Positions 8,964 through 17,897 of a stretch of DNA of 64,000 nucleotides are shown here, one piece after another. Source of the DNA: Streptomyces durocortorensis (GTDB lineage Bacteria > Actinomycetota > Actinomycetes > Streptomycetales > Streptomycetaceae); NCBI RefSeq assembly GCF_031760065.1, contig NZ_CP134500.1:1612001-1676000 (forward strand), read 5' to 3'. The position numbers and the translations under genes were made by a program. The notes below the pieces were generated by a model, which made no database searches, was not told the origin of the DNA, and was given only the letters and a program-made list of their open reading frames with translations. Every line of letters begins with the position of its first letter. Position 1 is the first letter of the stretch.

Positions 8964-9018
8964 GGATTACCCCGGTGTCAGGATCTTCTGCGTCGATGGT
9001 GGGCGGGTGCGAGCCCGG

Positions 9019-9639
9019 TTACTTGATCATGTAGATCGTGGCGAACAGGCCGATCCACACGACATCGACGAAGTGCCAGTAATAGGACACGACGATGGCT
9101 GAGGTGGCCTGCTCGTGGGTGAACCTCTTGGCCGCGTACGTCCTCCCGAGAACCAGCAGGAAGGCGATGAGACCGCCTGCCACATGCAGTCCGTGGAAGC
9201 CGGTGGTCAGGTAGAACACCGAACCGTACGGGCCGGACGAGAGGGAGAGCCCCGCTTCCTTGACCAGTTCCACGTACTCCAGGACCTGGCCGCCGATGAA
9301 GATCGACCCCATCACGAAGGTGATGATGAACCAGGTGCGGAGCTTCTTCACATCGCCCCGCTCGGCGGCGAAGACGCCGAGCTGGCAGGTGAGTGAGGAG
9401 AGCACCAGGATCGTGGTGTTCGTCGCCGAGAACGGGAAGTTCAGATGGCCGGCCATCTCCTTCCAGTACTCGGGTCCCGTCACCGATCGCAGGGTGAAGT
9501 ACATCGCGAAGAGGGCCGCGAAGAACATCAGCTCGGAACTCAACCAGATGATGGTTCCGACGCTGGTGAGGTTCGGCCGATTGACCGACGGGTGCGCGTG
9601 CCCGGTTTCTACTGTCGTTGCTGTCGCCACGACCGACAT
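9019..9639 (-). CDS. ctaE: Cytochrome c oxidase subunit III
   Basis: 206 aa, about five membrane helices, as expected for the short bacterial subunit III of aa3 oxidases. It stabilises subunit I. Family signatures include the [15 protein letters not shown] segment (about 34-48), FHGLHV and the C-terminal WHFVDVVW. It heads the ctaE-qcrC-qcrA-qcrB operon. Its ATG (9639) lies inside a perfect inverted repeat and no clear Shine-Dalgarno site precedes it, so initiation may be unusual. Confidence 0.96.
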   Translation of the reverse strand: MSVVATATTVETGHAHPSVNRPNLTSVGTIIWLSSELMFFAALFAMYFTLRSVTGPEYWKEMAGHLNFPFSATNTTILVLSSLTCQLGVFAAERGDVKKLRTWFIITFVMGSIFIGGQVLEYVELVKEAGLSLSSGPYGSVFYLTTGFHGLHVAGGLIAFLLVLGRTYAAKRFTHEQATSAIVVSYYWHFVDVVWIGLFATIYMIK

Positions 9640-9650
9640 TATGTCGGTCG
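9630..9650. promoter_or_regulatory. Perfect inverted repeat over the ctaE start codon
   Basis: Two 10-nt arms, CGACCGACAT and ATGTCGGTCG, are separated by one base. The ctaE ATG is inside one arm. It could be a protein operator or an RNA hairpin that hides the start codon; the sequence cannot tell which. Confidence 0.6.
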
Positions 9651-9838
9651 CTTATCCCGCCCTCACTCCGGGGGGTGCCGTTCGGTGTGTCCGTGCCGTC
9701 TGCGGGGGGTGCGCCCTGCGCCGAACGGCCCATCGAATCGTCGTCATTACCGGTGCTGACAGGCAGTCGGGCGGAGTACGATCCGCGCATCGGTTCATGC
9801 CCCGAGAGCCCCGACGACGCCGATGTCACGGAGGAACA

Positions 9839-10240
9839 ATGCAGGCGACCGCCACGGTCCTGGTCTACAGCGACGACGCCAACATCCGCGAGCAGGTGAG
9901 GCTGGCAGCCGGTCGCAGGCCTGCCGCGGACGTCCCACCGGTGGAGTTCCTGGAGTGCGCGACCCTCCCGGCCGTCCTGGCGGCGCTGGACAAGGGCGGT
10001 GTGGACGTCTGCGTGCTGGACGGCGAGACGGCCCCCGTCGGCGGTATGGGCGTCTGCCGGCAGATCAAGGACGAGATCTACGACTGCCCGCCGGTGCTGC
10101 TGCTGATGGGCCGCCCGCAGGACGCGTGGCTGGCCACCTGGAGCCGCGCGGAGTCCGCGGTGACGCTCCCGGTGGACCCGGCGGAGTTCCCCGACGCGCT
10201 CGCGGCGCTGCTGCGCCGCCGGCTCGCCGTGGAGGCCTGA
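9839..10240 (+). CDS. Atypical stand-alone receiver-like protein, 133 aa
   Basis: ATG 9839 follows a strong GGAGGAAC site. The protein has a CheY-like alternating pattern: acidic pair D12/D13 after the first strand, D61 in VLDGE at the phosphoacceptor position, and a PPVLLLM strand. The usual Thr/Ser after that strand is M90-G91 and the invariant Lys is lost (LPVDP at 110-114), so normal phosphorylation switching is doubtful. There is no DNA-binding domain. It is divergent from ctaE across 199 nt containing the inverted repeat. Possibly a regulator or partner of respiration genes; that is inference from position only. Confidence 0.75.
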   Translation: MQATATVLVYSDDANIREQVRLAAGRRPAADVPPVEFLECATLPAVLAALDKGGVDVCVLDGETAPVGGMGVCRQIKDEIYDCPPVLLLMGRPQDAWLATWSRAESAVTLPVDPAEFPDALAALLRRRLAVEA

Positions 10241-10317
10241 GGGGCCTCTGCGCATCCCTGGGCCCCTGTGGCCGCCTGAGGGGCGTTCCGCGTCGCGGGG
10301 CACTCCTGGGGCCGGGA

Positions 10318-11571
10318 TCAGACGTGGGGGCGCAGCCGGGCGGCCTGGAGGGTCTGAGGGCTGTCCGGCACCCCCTCGTTGAGGGCACTGCCCTTCTGCC
10401 ACTTCTCCCAGGAGAGGTTCCAGTCGCCGAACCCGTTCCCGAACGGGCTCATGTCCTCCCCCGCGCTGCCGACGACCTTGACGATGTCGCCCTGGCGCAC
10501 GGTCTCGAAGAACCACGCGGCGTTGCTGGTGCTCATGCCGGTGCAGCCGTGGCTGACGTTGGCATAGCCGTGGGAGCCGGTCGACCAGGGCGCGGCGTGG
10601 ACGTACTCACCGCTCCAGGTCACCCGGGTGGCGTAGTAGACCGGCAGGTCGTACGACTCGGAGGAGCCCGCCGCGATGCCGATGCTCTCCCCGCGCATCC
10701 GTACGTAGTACTCCTTCGCCAGCACCACCTTGACGCCGTTGCGGGTGGAGAAGCCGGGCTTGCCGGTGGTGACCGGAATGGTGTTGATCACTTCTCCGTT
10801 GCGGAGGACCGTCATGGAGTGGTCCGAGGCGTCGGTGACGGCCTCGATACGGTCGCCGGTGGTGAGCTTCAGGGGCTTGGCCTCGGCTCCGTAGAGGGAC
10901 TTGGTCACCTTGATGCCCGTGAGGTTGGAGCGCACCTCGATGGTGGCGTTCGCGGGCCAGTACTCCTTCGGGCGGTAGTGCAGCGTCTTGTCGTCGACCC
11001 AGTACCAGGAGCCGGTGACCGCCGGGGTGGAGCGCACCTTCAGGGCGCGCTCGACGGTGGCCCGGGAGGCCTTGTCGGTGATCGGGGCGCTGAGTTCCGC
11101 GGTGACGGGCTGTCCGACGCCGTAGGTGCCTGCCTGCGGGCCGAAGGCGACCTTCAGCAGCTTCTTGGGCGAGGAGGTGTCGAAGGAGAGCGTACGGACG
11201 CCGGGGGCGCCGTCGCTGTTCTCGGTGGAGACCCTGACGGTGTATCCGGTACCGGCCGCGAGCGGGGCGGTGGAGCGCCACCGGCGCCCGTCGGCCGAGA
11301 GCTCGCCCGCCAGGTGGCGGCCCCCCGTGTCCACGGCGCTGACGTCGGTGATGCGGCCGTCGTCGCCCTTGACGACGACTTCCAGCGGCTTGTCGGGGTC
11401 GGCCTTCTCGTTCTTGGAGGGGCCGTTGAAGGAGACCTGGTCGCCCGCGTCGTACGGCTTCGTCGAGAGCGGGTGGCCGTCGGGTGAGCCACAGGCGGTC
11501 GCACCCGCGGCGAGGGTCACGACCAGCAGGGTGCAGCTCACTACGGTGCGGATGCGCGGCGTGTGGTTCAT
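10318..11571 (-). CDS. L,D-transpeptidase (YkuD domain) lipoprotein with Ig-like domains
   Basis: 417 aa. A lipoprotein signal peptide ends in ATAC with Cys27, so the protein is anchored outside the membrane. Residues about 40-230 resemble the Ig-like domains of actinobacterial Ldt enzymes and about 235-365 is the YkuD domain. The catalytic motif HGYANVSHGCTG is complete (H341, C343; H325 in YVHAAPW also conserved). It would make 3-3 cross-links in peptidoglycan. It lies between the ctaCDF and ctaE-qcr operons, convergent with the receiver gene and about 125 nt downstream of ctaF, behind that operon's terminator. Confidence 0.94.
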   Translation of the reverse strand: MNHTPRIRTVVSCTLLVVTLAAGATACGSPDGHPLSTKPYDAGDQVSFNGPSKNEKADPDKPLEVVVKGDDGRITDVSAVDTGGRHLAGELSADGRRWRSTAPLAAGTGYTVRVSTENSDGAPGVRTLSFDTSSPKKLLKVAFGPQAGTYGVGQPVTAELSAPITDKASRATVERALKVRSTPAVTGSWYWVDDKTLHYRPKEYWPANATIEVRSNLTGIKVTKSLYGAEAKPLKLTTGDRIEAVTDASDHSMTVLRNGEVINTIPVTTGKPGFSTRNGVKVVLAKEYYVRMRGESIGIAAGSSESYDLPVYYATRVTWSGEYVHAAPWSTGSHGYANVSHGCTGMSTSNAAWFFETVRQGDIVKVVGSAGEDMSPFGNGFGDWNLSWEKWQKGSALNEGVPDSPQTLQAARLRPHV

Positions 11572-11626
11572 GCGTCCACGCTAAGAAGATTCGTCCGTTG
11601 CAGCGCGTTCAGTGACTGCAAACGAG

Positions 11627-11665
11627 CGAAAGGCCCGCGTCGCTTGCGGCGATGCGGGCCTTTCG
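11627..11665 (-). terminator. Terminator after ctaF
   Basis: A perfect 12-bp stem (CGAAAGGCCCGC with its complement) encloses a 15-nt loop and begins 31 nt past the ctaF stop. It should end the ctaCDF transcript before the L,D-transpeptidase gene. Confidence 0.85.
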
Positions 11666-11696
11666 TGGTGTAGCGCGTGTCACCTCTGGCAGGGTG

Positions 11697-12095
11697 TCAC
11701 TGGGTCTGGTTCTCACCCCGGTAGTACTCGTACACCCAGCCGAAGAGGCCGATCAGGAGCAGCGGGGCCGAGAAGTACATCAGCCACCAGCCGACGGCGA
11801 TGCCCAGGAAGGCGAAGGCGCCACCGACCGCCAGGGCGAGGGGCTGCCAGCTGTGCGGGGAGAAGAACCCCAGCTCGCCCGCCTCGTCGGCGACGTCCGC
11901 CTCCTTGTTGTCCTGGGCCATGGCGTCGACCCGCTTGGCCGTGAAGGCCAGGTAGAAGCCGATCATGAGGGCCAGGCCGAAGGCCAGGAAGAGGGCCGTG
12001 GTGCCGACCGGCTCCTTCGACCACACGCCGTACACGACGGCCATGGCGAGGATGAAGACGCTCAGCCAGATGAACATCTGTCCCTGGATCTTCAC
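11697..12095 (-). CDS. ctaF: Cytochrome c oxidase subunit IV (actinobacterial type)
   Basis: 132 aa with four hydrophobic helices (about 6-25, 31-51, 85-104, 106-124) and a short charged loop between the second and third. This small subunit is specific to actinobacterial aa3 oxidases and helps assembly and stability. It overlaps the ctaD stop codon by 4 nt, so it is translated with subunit I. Confidence 0.93.
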   Translation of the reverse strand: MKIQGQMFIWLSVFILAMAVVYGVWSKEPVGTTALFLAFGLALMIGFYLAFTAKRVDAMAQDNKEADVADEAGELGFFSPHSWQPLALAVGGAFAFLGIAVGWWLMYFSAPLLLIGLFGWVYEYYRGENQTQ

Positions 12096-13828
12096 TTGCC
12101 TGCCTCCTTGCCGCCGGCGAGGGCCTTGTCCGACTCGGAGTGGTGCTCAAGCTGTTCGAGCGCCGCGATCTCGGGGTGGTGCAGGTCGAACGCCGGCGAT
12201 TCGGAACGGATGCGCGGCAGCGTGAGGAAGTTGTGCCGCGGCGGCGGGCAGGAAGTCGCCCACTCCAGCGAACGGCCGTAGCCCCACGGGTCGTCGACCT
12301 CGATCTTCTTGCCGTACTTGGCGGTCTTCCAGACGTTGTAGAAGAACGGCAGCATCGACAGTCCGAGCACGAAGGACGCGATGGTCGAGATCGTGTTCAG
12401 AGCGGTGAAGCCGTCGGCGGCGAGGTAGTCCGCGTAGCGACGCGGCATGCCCTCGGCACCGAGCCAGTGCTGCACCAGGAACGTGCCGTGGAAGCCCACG
12501 AACAGCGTCCAGAACGTGATCTTGCCGAGCCGCTCGTCCAGCATCTTGCCGGTGAACTTCGGCCACCAGAAGTGGAATCCGGAGAACATCGCGAAGACCA
12601 CGGTGCCGAAGATGACGTAGTGGAAGTGCGCGACGACGAAGTACGAGTCCGAGACGTGGAAGTCCATCGGGGGCGAGGCCAGGATGACGCCGGTCAGACC
12701 ACCGAAGGTGAAGGTGATCAGGAAGCCGACGGCCCAGAGCATCGGTGTCTCGAAGGACAAGGACCCCTTCCACATCGTGCCGATCCAGTTGAAGAACTTC
12801 ACACCGGTTGGCACCGCGATAAGGAAGGTCATGAAGGAGAAGAACGGCAAGAGCACGCCGCCCGTCACATACATGTGGTGCGCCCAGACCGTCACGGAAA
12901 GACCGGCGATGGCGATCGTCGCGGCGATCAGACCGATGTAGCCGAACATCGGCTTGCGGCTGAATACCGGGATGACCTCGGAAATGATTCCGAAGAACGG
13001 CAGGGCGATGATGTACACCTCTGGGTGTCCGAAGAACCAGAAGAGGTGTTGCCAGAGCAACGCGCCGCCATTGGCGGAATCGAAGATATGCGCACCGAAT
13101 TTACGGTCCGCCTCCAGCGCGAAGAGCGCGGCGGCCAGAACCGGGAAGGCCAGCAGGACCAGCACACCGGTCAGCAGGACGTTCCAGGTGAAGATCGGCA
13201 TGCGGAACATCGTCATGCCGGGTGCGCGCATGCAGATGATCGTGGTGATGAAGTTGACCGAGCCGAGAATCGTACCGAAGCCGGAGAAGGCCAGGCCCAT
13301 GATCCACATGTCGGCGCCGATGCCCGGCGAGCGGACCGCGTCGTTCAGCGGCGCGTAGGCGAACCAGCCGAAGTCAGCCGCACCCTGCGGGGTCAGGAAA
13401 CCCGCCACCGCGATGAGCGAGCCGAAGAGGTACAGCCAGTACGCGAACATGTTCAGCCGCGGGAACGCCACATCGGGCGCGCCGATCTGCAACGGCATGA
13501 TCCAGTTCGCGAACCCGGCGAACAGCGGCGTCGCGAACATCAGCAGCATGATCGTGCCGTGCATCGTGAACGCCTGGTTGAACTGCTCGTTCGACATGAT
13601 CTGCGTGCCGGGACGAGCCAGCTCGGCGCGCATGAAGAGCGCCATGATTCCGCCGATGATGAAGAACGCGAACGACGTGACCAGGTAGAGCGAGCCGATC
13701 GTCTTGTGGTCAGTGGTGGTCAGCCACTTGATGACGACGTTTCCCGGCTCCTTGCGCCGCACCGGCAGCTCGTCCTCGTACGAGTCGTCTGCCGGCGCAG
13801 CACCCTGAGGTTCGTTGAGGATGCTCAC
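12092..13828 (-). CDS. ctaD: Cytochrome c oxidase subunit I
   Basis: 578 aa haem-copper oxidase catalytic subunit, twelve membrane helices, reducing O2 to water and pumping protons. All metal ligands are present: H90 and H403 (haem a), H401 (haem a3), H268, H317 and H318 (CuB). The H268-E270-Y272 pattern in GHPEVY gives the His-Tyr cross-link and the A-family Glu of the D-channel. The C-terminal cytoplasmic tail is His/Glu rich. It overlaps ctaC and ctaF by 4 nt. Confidence 0.98.
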   Translation of the reverse strand: MSILNEPQGAAPADDSYEDELPVRRKEPGNVVIKWLTTTDHKTIGSLYLVTSFAFFIIGGIMALFMRAELARPGTQIMSNEQFNQAFTMHGTIMLLMFATPLFAGFANWIMPLQIGAPDVAFPRLNMFAYWLYLFGSLIAVAGFLTPQGAADFGWFAYAPLNDAVRSPGIGADMWIMGLAFSGFGTILGSVNFITTIICMRAPGMTMFRMPIFTWNVLLTGVLVLLAFPVLAAALFALEADRKFGAHIFDSANGGALLWQHLFWFFGHPEVYIIALPFFGIISEVIPVFSRKPMFGYIGLIAATIAIAGLSVTVWAHHMYVTGGVLLPFFSFMTFLIAVPTGVKFFNWIGTMWKGSLSFETPMLWAVGFLITFTFGGLTGVILASPPMDFHVSDSYFVVAHFHYVIFGTVVFAMFSGFHFWWPKFTGKMLDERLGKITFWTLFVGFHGTFLVQHWLGAEGMPRRYADYLAADGFTALNTISTIASFVLGLSMLPFFYNVWKTAKYGKKIEVDDPWGYGRSLEWATSCPPPRHNFLTLPRIRSESPAFDLHHPEIAALEQLEHHSESDKALAGGKEAGK

Positions 13829-14793
13829 AGTTGGTTCTTCTCCGCATTCCTGGCCGGGTCCGTCTGCTCGATGCCCGCCGGCACGTAGCCCGTCTGACCC
13901 TTCTCAGCGAGCTCCTTGAGGTGCTGCTGGTAACGCTCGGGGGAGACGACCTTGACGTTGAAGAGCATCCGGGAGTGGTCGACGCCACAGAGCTCGGCGC
14001 ACTTGCCCATGAAGGTGCCCTCCCGGTTGGGGGTCACCTCGAACACGTTGGTGTGGCCCGGAATGACGTCCTGCTTCATGAGGAACGGCACCACCCAGAA
14101 GGAGTGGATGACGTCGCGCGAAGTGAGGACGAAGCGGACCTTCTCCCCCTTCGGCAGCCACAGGGTCGGACCCGGGTTGCCGTTCTGGGGGTTACGGGTC
14201 CCGGGGATGCCCACGTCGTAGACGCCGCCGGCGCCCTCGGGGAAGTCCTTCTGGAACCTGTCCGGGATGGCCGAGAGCTCCTTGGGGATCTCCTTGCCCG
14301 CAGCGGGCTGGCCTTCCACCTTCTCGATGTAGTTGAAGCCCCAGCTCCACTGGTAGCCGACCACGTTGATGGTGTGGGCGGGCTTGTCGGAGAGCTCAAG
14401 GAGCTTCGACTCATCACGCGCGGTGAAGTAGAAGAGCACCGAGACGATGATGAGGGGAACCACTGTGTACAACGCCTCGATGGGCATGTTGTACCTGGTC
14501 TGCGGAGGTACCTCCACCTTGGTCCGGCTGCGCCGGTGGAAGAAGACGCTCCAGAGGATCAGCCCCCAGACAAGGACACCCGTGACGAGCGCTGCCGCCC
14601 ACGAGCCTTGCCAGAGGGAGAGGATCCGAGGGGCCTCTTCCGTTACCGGGGTGGGCATACCGAGGCGGGGAAAATCCTCCCAGTTGTATGAACAACCGGA
14701 GGCCGTCGCCAGGACCAGGCCCGCAGTCAGCACCTGCGGCAGCTTCCGCCGCATCGGGCGCCGCGACGAGCGGTCGGAGCCGTTGGGACTCAC
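13825..14793 (-). CDS. ctaC: Cytochrome c oxidase subunit II (lipoprotein)
   Basis: 322 aa from GTG 14793, chosen for the GGGAAGG site upstream and because the resulting N-terminus matches Streptomyces CtaC as I recall it; an ATG 30 nt further up is less likely. A lipobox ASGC gives Cys34. Two membrane helices follow (about 66-86, 108-124) and then the cupredoxin domain with the full CuA set: H230, C265, E267, C269, H273, M276. It accepts electrons from QcrC. It is the first gene of ctaC-ctaD-ctaF. Confidence 0.95.
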   Translation of the reverse strand: MSPNGSDRSSRRPMRRKLPQVLTAGLVLATASGCSYNWEDFPRLGMPTPVTEEAPRILSLWQGSWAAALVTGVLVWGLILWSVFFHRRSRTKVEVPPQTRYNMPIEALYTVVPLIIVSVLFYFTARDESKLLELSDKPAHTINVVGYQWSWGFNYIEKVEGQPAAGKEIPKELSAIPDRFQKDFPEGAGGVYDVGIPGTRNPQNGNPGPTLWLPKGEKVRFVLTSRDVIHSFWVVPFLMKQDVIPGHTNVFEVTPNREGTFMGKCAELCGVDHSRMLFNVKVVSPERYQQHLKELAEKGQTGYVPAGIEQTDPARNAEKNQL

Positions 14794-14874
14794 GTAGCGC
14801 CTTCCCGAGAGTCTCGCCCGCACGGTCGGCGCGCCCGTATGTCTCTGGTCGGTCGCCGGCCCTGACGCGGGCAG

Positions 14875-14903
14875 GGGTTTGGATGTTTATGCGGACCAAA
14901 CCC
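14875..14903. promoter_or_regulatory. Inverted repeat upstream of ctaC
   Basis: GGGTTTGG and CCAAACCC are separated by 13 nt inside an AT-richer patch of the 273-nt divergent region between ctaC and the cysteine desulfurase gene. This is a candidate operator or promoter region for ctaC; no clear -10/-35 pair was assigned. Confidence 0.35.
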
Positions 14904-15066
14904 TACTGGACGCTATTTGGGGTCGCGCGGGGAGGGTGCCCAACGCGCCGCCCGACACCCCCAAGGGGTGGAATCCGGGCCTCCGGCCCCCATCTGACGG
15001 CCACTCGCCCGGCCGGGGAGAGCGGCCGCCGCCGAGGTGGGGCCGGGCGCGGGCTAGCGTGGCGGC

Positions 15067-16458
15067 GTGCCCTACTTCGATGCCGCCTCCGCCGCCCCCC
15101 TGCACCCCGTCGCACGCCAGGCACTGCTTGCCGCGCTGGACGAGGGCTGGGCCGATCCCGCCCGGCTGTACCGGGAGGGCCGACGCGCCCGGCTGCTGCT
15201 GGACGCGGCCCGGGAGGCCGCCGCGGAGGCGGTCGGCTGCCGTCCGGACGAGCTGGTGTTCACCTCTTCGGGGACGTCCGCGGTGCACGCGGGAATTGCC
15301 GGGGCACTTTCGGGGCGTCGGCGTGTCGGCCGCCATCTGACGGTGTCGGCGGTCGAACACTCCTCGGTGCTCCATTCGGCGGCGGCCCACGAGGCGGCGG
15401 GCGGCTCGTTCACCGAGGTGCCGGTGGGCCGGTCGGGAGCGGTGGACCCGGCGGCGTACGCCGGGGCGCTGCGGGCGGACACCGCGCTGGCCTGTCTCCA
15501 GTCGGCCAACCACGAAGTGGGCACCGAGCAGCCGGTGGCCGAGGTCGCCGCGCGCTGCGCGGATGCCGGGGTGCCGCTGCTGGTGGACGCGGCCCAGTCG
15601 CTCGGCTGGGGGCCGGTGGCGGGCGGCTGGTCGCTGCTGACGGCGAGCGCGCACAAGTGGGGCGGGCCGGCCGGGGTGGGACTGCTCGCCGTCCGCAAGG
15701 GGGTGCGCTTCGCACCCCAAGGCCCCGCCGAGGAGCGGGAGTCGGGGCGGGCGCCGGGGTTCGAGAACCTGCCCGCGATCGTGGCGGCGGCCGCCTCCCT
15801 GCGCGCCGTACGGGACGAGGCGGCGGCGGAGTCGGTGCGGCTGCGGGCCCTGGTCGACCGGATCCGGGCCGTCGTGGCGGAGCGGGTGCCCGATGTGGAG
15901 GTGGTGGGCGATCCGGAGCGGCGGCTGCCGCATCTGGTCACCTTCTCCTGTCTCTATGTCGACGGGGAGACTCTGCTGCACGAGCTGGACCGGAGGGAGT
16001 TCTCCGTATCGTCCGGTTCGTCCTGTACGAGCAGCACACTGGAGCCGAGCCATGTGCTCAGGGCGATGGGTGTGCTGTCGGAGGGGAACATCCGGGTCTC
16101 GCTGCCGACGGGCACGGCCGGGGCCGACGTGGACCGCTTCCTCGACGCGCTGCCCGGGGTGGTCGCGGAGGTGCGCGAGCGGCTCGGCGCACCGGCGTCG
16201 GCGCCCTCCGTGCCTCCCTCCCCCGAGCCTGCCGCGTCCCTGGTCGTCGACGCGCTGGGCCGCCGCTGCCCGATCCCGGTGATCGAGCTCGCAAAGGTGA
16301 TCGGGGAGGTACCGGTGGGCGCCACGGTGACGGTCCTCGCCGACGACGAGGCGGCGCGCCTGGACATCCCGGCCTGGTGCGAGATGCGGGGTCAGGAGTA
16401 CGTGGGCGAGGAGCCGGCGGACCGGGGCTCGGCCTATGTGGTCCGCCGGCTCGGCTGA
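15067..16458 (+). CDS. Cysteine desulfurase fused to a TusA-type sulfur carrier domain
   Basis: 463 aa from GTG 15067. Residues 1-375 are a NifS/IscS-type PLP enzyme: Lys197 in SAHKWGG, PLP Asp174 in LVDAAQ, and catalytic Cys320 in the SGSSCTSS loop. After a Pro/Ala linker (376-391) comes a complete TusA domain with its sulfur-accepting Cys401 in RRCPIP. The fusion would take sulfur from cysteine and hand the persulfide within one polypeptide, probably for tRNA thiolation or cofactor sulfur rather than for cluster building alone (inference). It is divergent from ctaC and convergent with the kinase gene with a 1-nt gap. Confidence 0.93.
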   Translation: MPYFDAASAAPLHPVARQALLAALDEGWADPARLYREGRRARLLLDAAREAAAEAVGCRPDELVFTSSGTSAVHAGIAGALSGRRRVGRHLTVSAVEHSSVLHSAAAHEAAGGSFTEVPVGRSGAVDPAAYAGALRADTALACLQSANHEVGTEQPVAEVAARCADAGVPLLVDAAQSLGWGPVAGGWSLLTASAHKWGGPAGVGLLAVRKGVRFAPQGPAEERESGRAPGFENLPAIVAAAASLRAVRDEAAAESVRLRALVDRIRAVVAERVPDVEVVGDPERRLPHLVTFSCLYVDGETLLHELDRREFSVSSGSSCTSSTLEPSHVLRAMGVLSEGNIRVSLPTGTAGADVDRFLDALPGVVAEVRERLGAPASAPSVPPSPEPAASLVVDALGRRCPIPVIELAKVIGEVPVGATVTVLADDEAARLDIPAWCEMRGQEYVGEEPADRGSAYVVRRLG

Positions 16459-16459
16459 A

Positions 16460-17434
16460 TCACGCCAGGTGCTGCTGGACCTCGGCTGCGGCCTCGTGGC
16501 CGTACGCCTTGGTGAAGCGGTCCATGAAGTGGGTGCGGCGCAGGGTGTACTCCTGGGTGCCGACCGTCTCGATGACCAGGGTGGCGAGCATGCAGCCGAC
16601 CTGGGCGGCGCGCTCCAGGCCGACGCCCCAGGCGAGGCCGGAGAGGAAGCCCGCGCGGAAGGCGTCGCCGACGCCGGTGGGGTCGGCCTTGGTCTCCTCC
16701 TCGGGGCAGCCGACCTCGATGACCGGCTCGCCCGCCCGCTCGATCCGGACACCGCGGGCGCCGAGGGTGGTGACGCGGTGGCCGACCTTGGCGAGGATCT
16801 CCTCGTCGCTCCAGCCGGTCTTGGACTCGATGAGCCCCTTCTCGTACTCGTTGGAGAAGAGGTACGTGGCGCCGTCGAGGAGGATGCGGATCTCCTCGCC
16901 GTCCATCCGCGCGATCTGCTGCGAGAAGTCCGCGGCGAACGGGATGTTCCGGGAGCGGCACTCCTCGGTGTGGCGGAGCATCGCCTCGGGGTCGTCGGCG
17001 CCGATGGAGACGAGGTCGAGGCCGCCCACGCGGTCGGCGACGTTCTTCAGCTCGATGAGGCGGGCCTCGCTCATCGCGCCGGTGTAGAAGGAGCCGATCT
17101 GGTTGTGGTCGGCGTCGGTGGTGCAGACGAAGCGGGCGGTGTGCAGCACCTCGGAGATCCGCACCGAGCCGGTCTCGACGCCGTGCCGGTCGAGCCAGGC
17201 GCGGTACTCGTCGAAGTCCGAGCCCGCCGCGCCGACCAGGATCGGGCGGGTGCCGAGCAGTCCCATGCCGAAGCAGATGTTGGCGGCGACACCGCCCCGG
17301 CGCACGTCGAGGTTGTCGACCAGGAAGGAGAGGGAGACCGTGTGCAGCTGATCCGCGACCAGCTGGTCGGCGAAACGGCCGGGAAACGTCATCAGGTGGT
17401 CAGTGGCGATGGAGCCGGTGACTGCGATACGCAC
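16460..17434 (-). CDS. PfkB-family carbohydrate/adenosine kinase
   Basis: 324 aa from GTG 17434. Ribokinase fold: N-terminal substrate motif RGGVAAN (46-52) and C-terminal ATP/catalytic motif DPTGVGDAF with catalytic base D257. The overall pattern is closest to the actinobacterial adenosine/nucleoside kinase branch of PfkB, but the substrate cannot be fixed from sequence. It ends 1 nt from the cysteine desulfurase stop and shares a divergent intergenic region with the small gene at 17592. Confidence 0.9.
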   Translation of the reverse strand: MRIAVTGSIATDHLMTFPGRFADQLVADQLHTVSLSFLVDNLDVRRGGVAANICFGMGLLGTRPILVGAAGSDFDEYRAWLDRHGVETGSVRISEVLHTARFVCTTDADHNQIGSFYTGAMSEARLIELKNVADRVGGLDLVSIGADDPEAMLRHTEECRSRNIPFAADFSQQIARMDGEEIRILLDGATYLFSNEYEKGLIESKTGWSDEEILAKVGHRVTTLGARGVRIERAGEPVIEVGCPEEETKADPTGVGDAFRAGFLSGLAWGVGLERAAQVGCMLATLVIETVGTQEYTLRRTHFMDRFTKAYGHEAAAEVQQHLA

Positions 17435-17591
17435 GGGGAGGCTACTCCTGCGGAAGGCGAAGGGCCGTGACTGCGCCCTCCGGGACGGCGTGACAGTTCA
17501 CGCTACCGGGTGAGCTCTCCGACGAGGAATAGGGAAAACTACCCGATAGTAGGGCTTTCTACCTGAGGGTGACCGTGGTTACGGTGCGGAT

Positions 17592-17789
17592 ATGTCGAAG
17601 CACACCGCATCGCGAGAGTCCGAAGTGAGCCTGGCGGAGCTGCGCGGGGACTGCGCGCGGATGGCGCCGCACTGGGCCGTACCCGCGAGGAGCGCCCCGG
17701 CCCGGGTGGAGCCGGCCCTGATCCACGGGGTGACGGTCCCGCCCGCGTCGGCCCGGTTGATCGACGCGATGTCCGAGTACGGCGACTGA
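17592..17789 (+). CDS. Small hypothetical protein, 65 aa
   Basis: A short hydrophilic protein from ATG 17592 with a Cys at residue 21, no membrane segment and no motif I recognise. Codon use (GC-rich third positions) fits real coding. It lies 108 nt upstream of a membrane-anchored protein on the same strand and may share its transcript. The preceding intergenic region has an AT-rich patch with the repeat CTAC-6 nt-GTAG, which may mark the promoter. Confidence 0.6.
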   Translation: MSKHTASRESEVSLAELRGDCARMAPHWAVPARSAPARVEPALIHGVTVPPASARLIDAMSEYGD

Positions 17790-17897
17790 CGGCGGCCGTC
17801 GGGGAACCGCACGCTCCTCCGCTCCGTCCCACCGGTGTCCCCGTCCGGGGGCACGCGGCAGACACCGCGACGGCAACGCAGTCGAAGGAGCGATCCG

